Part shown: positions 57,066 to 59,275 of the stretch, piece by piece
Layout of the letters: each line of letters starts with the position of its first letter
How positions within the stretch are numbered: position 1 is the stretch's first letter
IMG/VR virus record: IMGVR_UViG_3300043499_000045
Coordinates: 1 to 59,275 of that record
DNA from: a virus
DNA: 59,275 bases
Strand: one strand, 5' to 3'
Translations under genes and position numbers: made by a program
The notes under the pieces: model-generated
Databases searched by the model: none
What the model was told of the DNA's origin: nothing
The model's input: only the letters and a program-made list of their open reading frames with translations

Positions 57066-57270
57066 ACAGGATCGAGATTATATCGAGCTTGTCACCGGCA
57101 TGACATTCACGGTGCTTGCCGCGAACACCGATGGCACGCTCAACACCGAGACGGTGCTGGAGGTGCTGGGCACGGAAGTGCCGTGCGTTGTGTACTATAA
57201 TCCGCACCATATTACGAAGACAATCGTGTGTGCAGAGACTGCATTTAGAGAAAGGTTCGAAGAGAAATGA
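57046..57270 (+). CDS. Small protein, 74 aa
   Basis: CAGGAGCCGCAAG before ATG. Beta-rich (DYIELVTGMTFTVLAANTDG; CVVYYNPHHITKTIVCAE). Contains TATAAT (57196..57201) within its codons, a possible promoter for the SSB genes. Confidence 0.65.
   Translation: MIHGPIKQDRDYIELVTGMTFTVLAANTDGTLNTETVLEVLGTEVPCVVYYNPHHITKTIVCAETAFRERFEEK
57196..57201 (+). promoter_or_regulatory. Possible promoter inside 57046, for the SSB operon
   Basis: GTACTATAATCC; the leader AGAAAGG follows about 50 bases later, before ATG 57267. Intragenic, so less certain. Confidence 0.4.
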
Positions 57271-57872
57271 ACGACGACAACATACCCAACTTCAGCGACT
57301 TCACGGACGGCGCAGCCCCAGACTTCAGCGGTGTCGAAGCCGAGCCGCCGCGCGAGGACCACTTGCAGATGCTTGGCTCAATGGCTGCGAAGCTGCGCGA
57401 GAAGATCAACGCCGTCGCAGACGCCCAGGCCAAGCTCGACCTCCTGACCGCCGACCTGAACCGGTACCAGCTTGGCGTCTTGCCTGAAGCGATGGAGCTA
57501 GCCGGTGTTGCGGACTACACGCTGACCGATGGCACGCGGCTTCTCATGCGACCGGACGTCAAGGCCAGCATCAGCATCGACAACCGCCCGTTCGCACACG
57601 GCTGGTTGCGCGAGAATGGCCACGGCGGCGTCGTGAAAGAATCTTTTCTGGTAGACTTGCGCACGTTGACCCCAGCGCAGCGCACGCAGCTTTATCACTC
57701 CATCATGGCTACGTACGAAGTGATGCCCGAGGTTCAAGAGTCAGTGCACGCAGCGACGCTGAAGTCGCTGGTAAAGGAATTGCTGGAGAAAGGCACCGCC
57801 CTGCCGCCTTCCATCAGCGTGTTTCAGTTCAAAAAGGCAGAGTTAAAAGAGATCAAGAAAGCGACGAAATGA
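57267..57872 (+). CDS. SSB-neighbour phage protein, 201 aa
   Basis: Acidic N-terminus, then coiled-coil helix (about 35..75), and TDGTRLLMRPDVKASI, AHGWLRENGHGGVVK, RTLTPAQRTQLY. This family regularly precedes phage SSB genes; function unknown, perhaps recombination-related. ATGA overlap with SSB. Confidence 0.75.
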   Translation: MNDDNIPNFSDFTDGAAPDFSGVEAEPPREDHLQMLGSMAAKLREKINAVADAQAKLDLLTADLNRYQLGVLPEAMELAGVADYTLTDGTRLLMRPDVKASISIDNRPFAHGWLRENGHGGVVKESFLVDLRTLTPAQRTQLYHSIMATYEVMPEVQESVHAATLKSLVKELLEKGTALPPSISVFQFKKAELKEIKKATK

Positions 57873-58729
57873 CCGACCAAACAACCGCACCGACAACACC
57901 GGCGCAATCCCAGGACGCACCCGAGGCATCAGCCAACGCAGTCGTCCCCAAACCGAACGGCGCTATGACCGAGACTGCAGGCGACGACTTCAGCGGCTTC
58001 GCTGGCGAAGGCTTCCAAGGTGCGACGAAGGACGACCTCGCGATTCCTTTCCTGTCCATCTTGCAATCGAATAGCCCCCAGGTGAAGCGCAGCGAGGGCG
58101 AATATATCGAAGGCGCGTTCGAAGGCATGTTGTACAACAGCGTGACGCGCGAAGTGCTGGACCCGGTGAAGGACAAGATTCTGATCATACCGTGCGTCTA
58201 CGAACGGTACTTCATCGAATGGCGCGTGCGCGAGAATGGCGGTGGCTTCAAAGGCCAGCACAGCGTCGAGGACGGCGAGACGCTCTTGACGAAGTCCATG
58301 CGCGACGACAAGAACCGCGACATCCTGGAGAACGGCAACCAGCTAAACGACACGCGCACCTTCTACGTCATGGTCTACAACGAGACCGAAGGCTACGCGA
58401 CGCCCGCGCTGATCACCATGACCTCGACGCAGATCAAGAAGGCGAAGCAATGGTATATGCAGCAGAATATGCTGAAGCTCAAAGGCCCGCACGGTCCCTA
58501 TACGCCGCCGATGTACGCCAGCAAGTGGCGCGTTGTCACGGTCCCTGAGAGCAACGAGAAAGGTTCTTGGATGGGCTGGGCCTTCTCGCATGAAGGTTAT
58601 CTCAAAGGCCCGCAAGACCCAGTGTTTGTCGAGGCCCAGAAGTTCGCCAAGAGCGTCAAGGCTGGTGTGATCAAGCCGGACTTCACCAAGGCACCGGATA
58701 ATGGCGATGATTCTGAGATCCCGTTCTAG
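57869..58729 (+). CDS. Putative single-stranded DNA-binding protein
   Basis: 286 aa. Disordered N-terminus, conserved body (DDLAIPFLSILQSNSPQV, ILIIPCVYERYFIEWRV, MYASKWRVVTVPES) and the acidic tip GDDSEIPF, equal in form to the IPF tip of bacterial SSB. Family members in phages are often annotated as SSB or Gp2.5-like; no exact match is claimed. It lies in the replication unit and its 3' end is polymorphic in the contig. Confidence 0.75.
   Translation: MTDQTTAPTTPAQSQDAPEASANAVVPKPNGAMTETAGDDFSGFAGEGFQGATKDDLAIPFLSILQSNSPQVKRSEGEYIEGAFEGMLYNSVTREVLDPVKDKILIIPCVYERYFIEWRVRENGGGFKGQHSVEDGETLLTKSMRDDKNRDILENGNQLNDTRTFYVMVYNETEGYATPALITMTSTQIKKAKQWYMQQNMLKLKGPHGPYTPPMYASKWRVVTVPESNEKGSWMGWAFSHEGYLKGPQDPVFVEAQKFAKSVKAGVIKPDFTKAPDNGDDSEIPF
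58615..58699. repeat. Contig-end overlap, right copy, segment 1
   Basis: Identical to bases 1..85. It lies inside the SSB-like gene and marks the left boundary of the region that differs between the two assembled alleles. Confidence 0.95.
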
Positions 58730-58731
58730 TC

Positions 58732-59169
58732 ATGCCCACTAAGCCTTGCATCAAATGCCTAAAAGAAAAGCCTCTCGAGGCTTTTTATCGGCACGCCATG
58801 ATGGCCGATGGGCATTTGAACAAGTGTAAAGAATGTGTGCGTGCATACGTTACCCAATATCGCCAAGAGAACAGCGAGAAGGTTCGAGCCTATGATCTTG
58901 AGCGATCTAAGTTGCCGTATCGAGTTGCGATGATGAAGCAGATAGTTGCCGATTACAAAGTAGATTATCCGAAGCGGGTCAAGGCGACGAATGCGGTGCA
59001 GCATGCGCTAAGGGATGGCCGATTGTCGAGACAACCGTGCTGGGTCTGCGGCGAGAAAGCCGTCGCTCATCATGCAGACTATGACCGGCCGCTTGACGTT
59101 GTATGGCTTTGTCAGGCGCATCACAAACAAACGCACGCACTAATAAACAGCCCGGCGACAGGGGCTTAG
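58732..59169 (+). CDS. HNH endonuclease-like protein (mobile gene)
   Basis: 145 aa. Two zinc ribbon-like parts: N-terminal CIKCLKEKPLEAFY..CKEC and C-terminal CWVCGEKAVAHHADYD..WLCQAHHKQTH, with HHADYD and CQAHH resembling an HNH core. It starts two bases after the SSB stop and is absent from the left-end allele, consistent with a free-standing homing endonuclease. Base use is a little more AT-rich than the neighbours. Confidence 0.8.
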   Translation: MPTKPCIKCLKEKPLEAFYRHAMMADGHLNKCKECVRAYVTQYRQENSEKVRAYDLERSKLPYRVAMMKQIVADYKVDYPKRVKATNAVQHALRDGRLSRQPCWVCGEKAVAHHADYDRPLDVVWLCQAHHKQTHALINSPATGA

Positions 59170-59176
59170 CTCGCGA

Positions 59177-59275
59177 GGTGGTTGATGGAACTCCGGCCGC
59201 ATGAGCACTGAAGACTAATCTGCCACACGCCCTGCGATCTACAAACAGAGTGGCTTGAGCCTGGGTATGCCGAGA
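59177..59275. repeat. Contig-end overlap, right copy, segment 2 (noncoding)
   Basis: Identical to bases 165..263 and running to the last base of the window. On a circular map the sequence continues at base 264. Confidence 0.95.

Overview
This window is a near-complete genome of a siphovirus-like (long, non-contractile-tailed) double-stranded DNA phage, assembled as one GC-rich contig whose two ends overlap. The host is most likely a betaproteobacterium of the Burkholderiales. Two things point there. The recurring ribosome-binding leader AACAGAAAG matches the CCUUUCU tail of Burkholderiales 16S rRNA better than the E. coli tail. The protein at 53543..53797 resembles DUF3567, a family I know mainly from Betaproteobacteria. 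I see no integrase, excisionase, CI-like repressor, tRNA, rRNA, CRISPR array or insertion sequence, so a lytic lifestyle is likely but not proven.

Layout. (1) Rightward unit A starts at the divergent promoter region near 53.45 kb, runs to the contig end and continues across the circular junction to 10413. It carries a SNF2-like helicase, a putative single-stranded DNA-binding protein with an acidic IPF tip, an HNH protein, many small genes with their own sigma70-like promoters, a Lar-like zinc protein, a DUF932 protein, family A DNA polymerase and a PD-(D/E)XK-like nuclease. (2) Leftward unit B (53380 to 45083) carries an AEP/RepB-like primase, an SF3 helicase, a 299-base structured intergenic region, the small and large terminase genes, portal, and a MuF-like head protein. 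(3) Rightward unit C (36987 to 45086) is an 8-kb island of about 20 small genes, a HExxH metallopeptidase and three tandem related DNA methyltransferases. It lies in opposite orientation inside the structural cluster. (4) Leftward unit D (36822 to 10417) resumes with scaffold, capsid, connectors, tail tube, a GH12-like protein, tail chaperones, tape measure (1483 aa), tail tip proteins including one of 2195 aa, a GH18-containing fibre-like protein, and lysis.

Main observations. The overlapping contig ends disagree: the right end carries an HNH gene that is absent from the left end, with exact matches on both sides, so two alleles of this locus seem to have been assembled together. The lambda R-like endolysin is fused in frame to a three-transmembrane holin-like domain that also has its own internal ribosome-binding site and start. 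The two tail chaperone frames are joined by a GGGTTTT -1 slippery site with an open -1 frame. A GH12-like glucanase domain and a catalytically degenerate GH18-like domain sit on virion proteins. At least 15 small genes share an AACAGAAAG leader, usually below an extended -10 box.

How the genes work together. Pol A, AEP primase, SF3 helicase, SNF2 helicase, the SSB-like protein and the nuclease form a self-contained replication and recombination set. Terminase, portal, MuF protein, scaffold and capsid build and fill the head. The tube, chaperones, tape measure and tip proteins build a long tail. The methyltransferases and the Lar-like protein probably help against host restriction. Many of the small early-type genes are unrecognised and are likely host-interaction factors.
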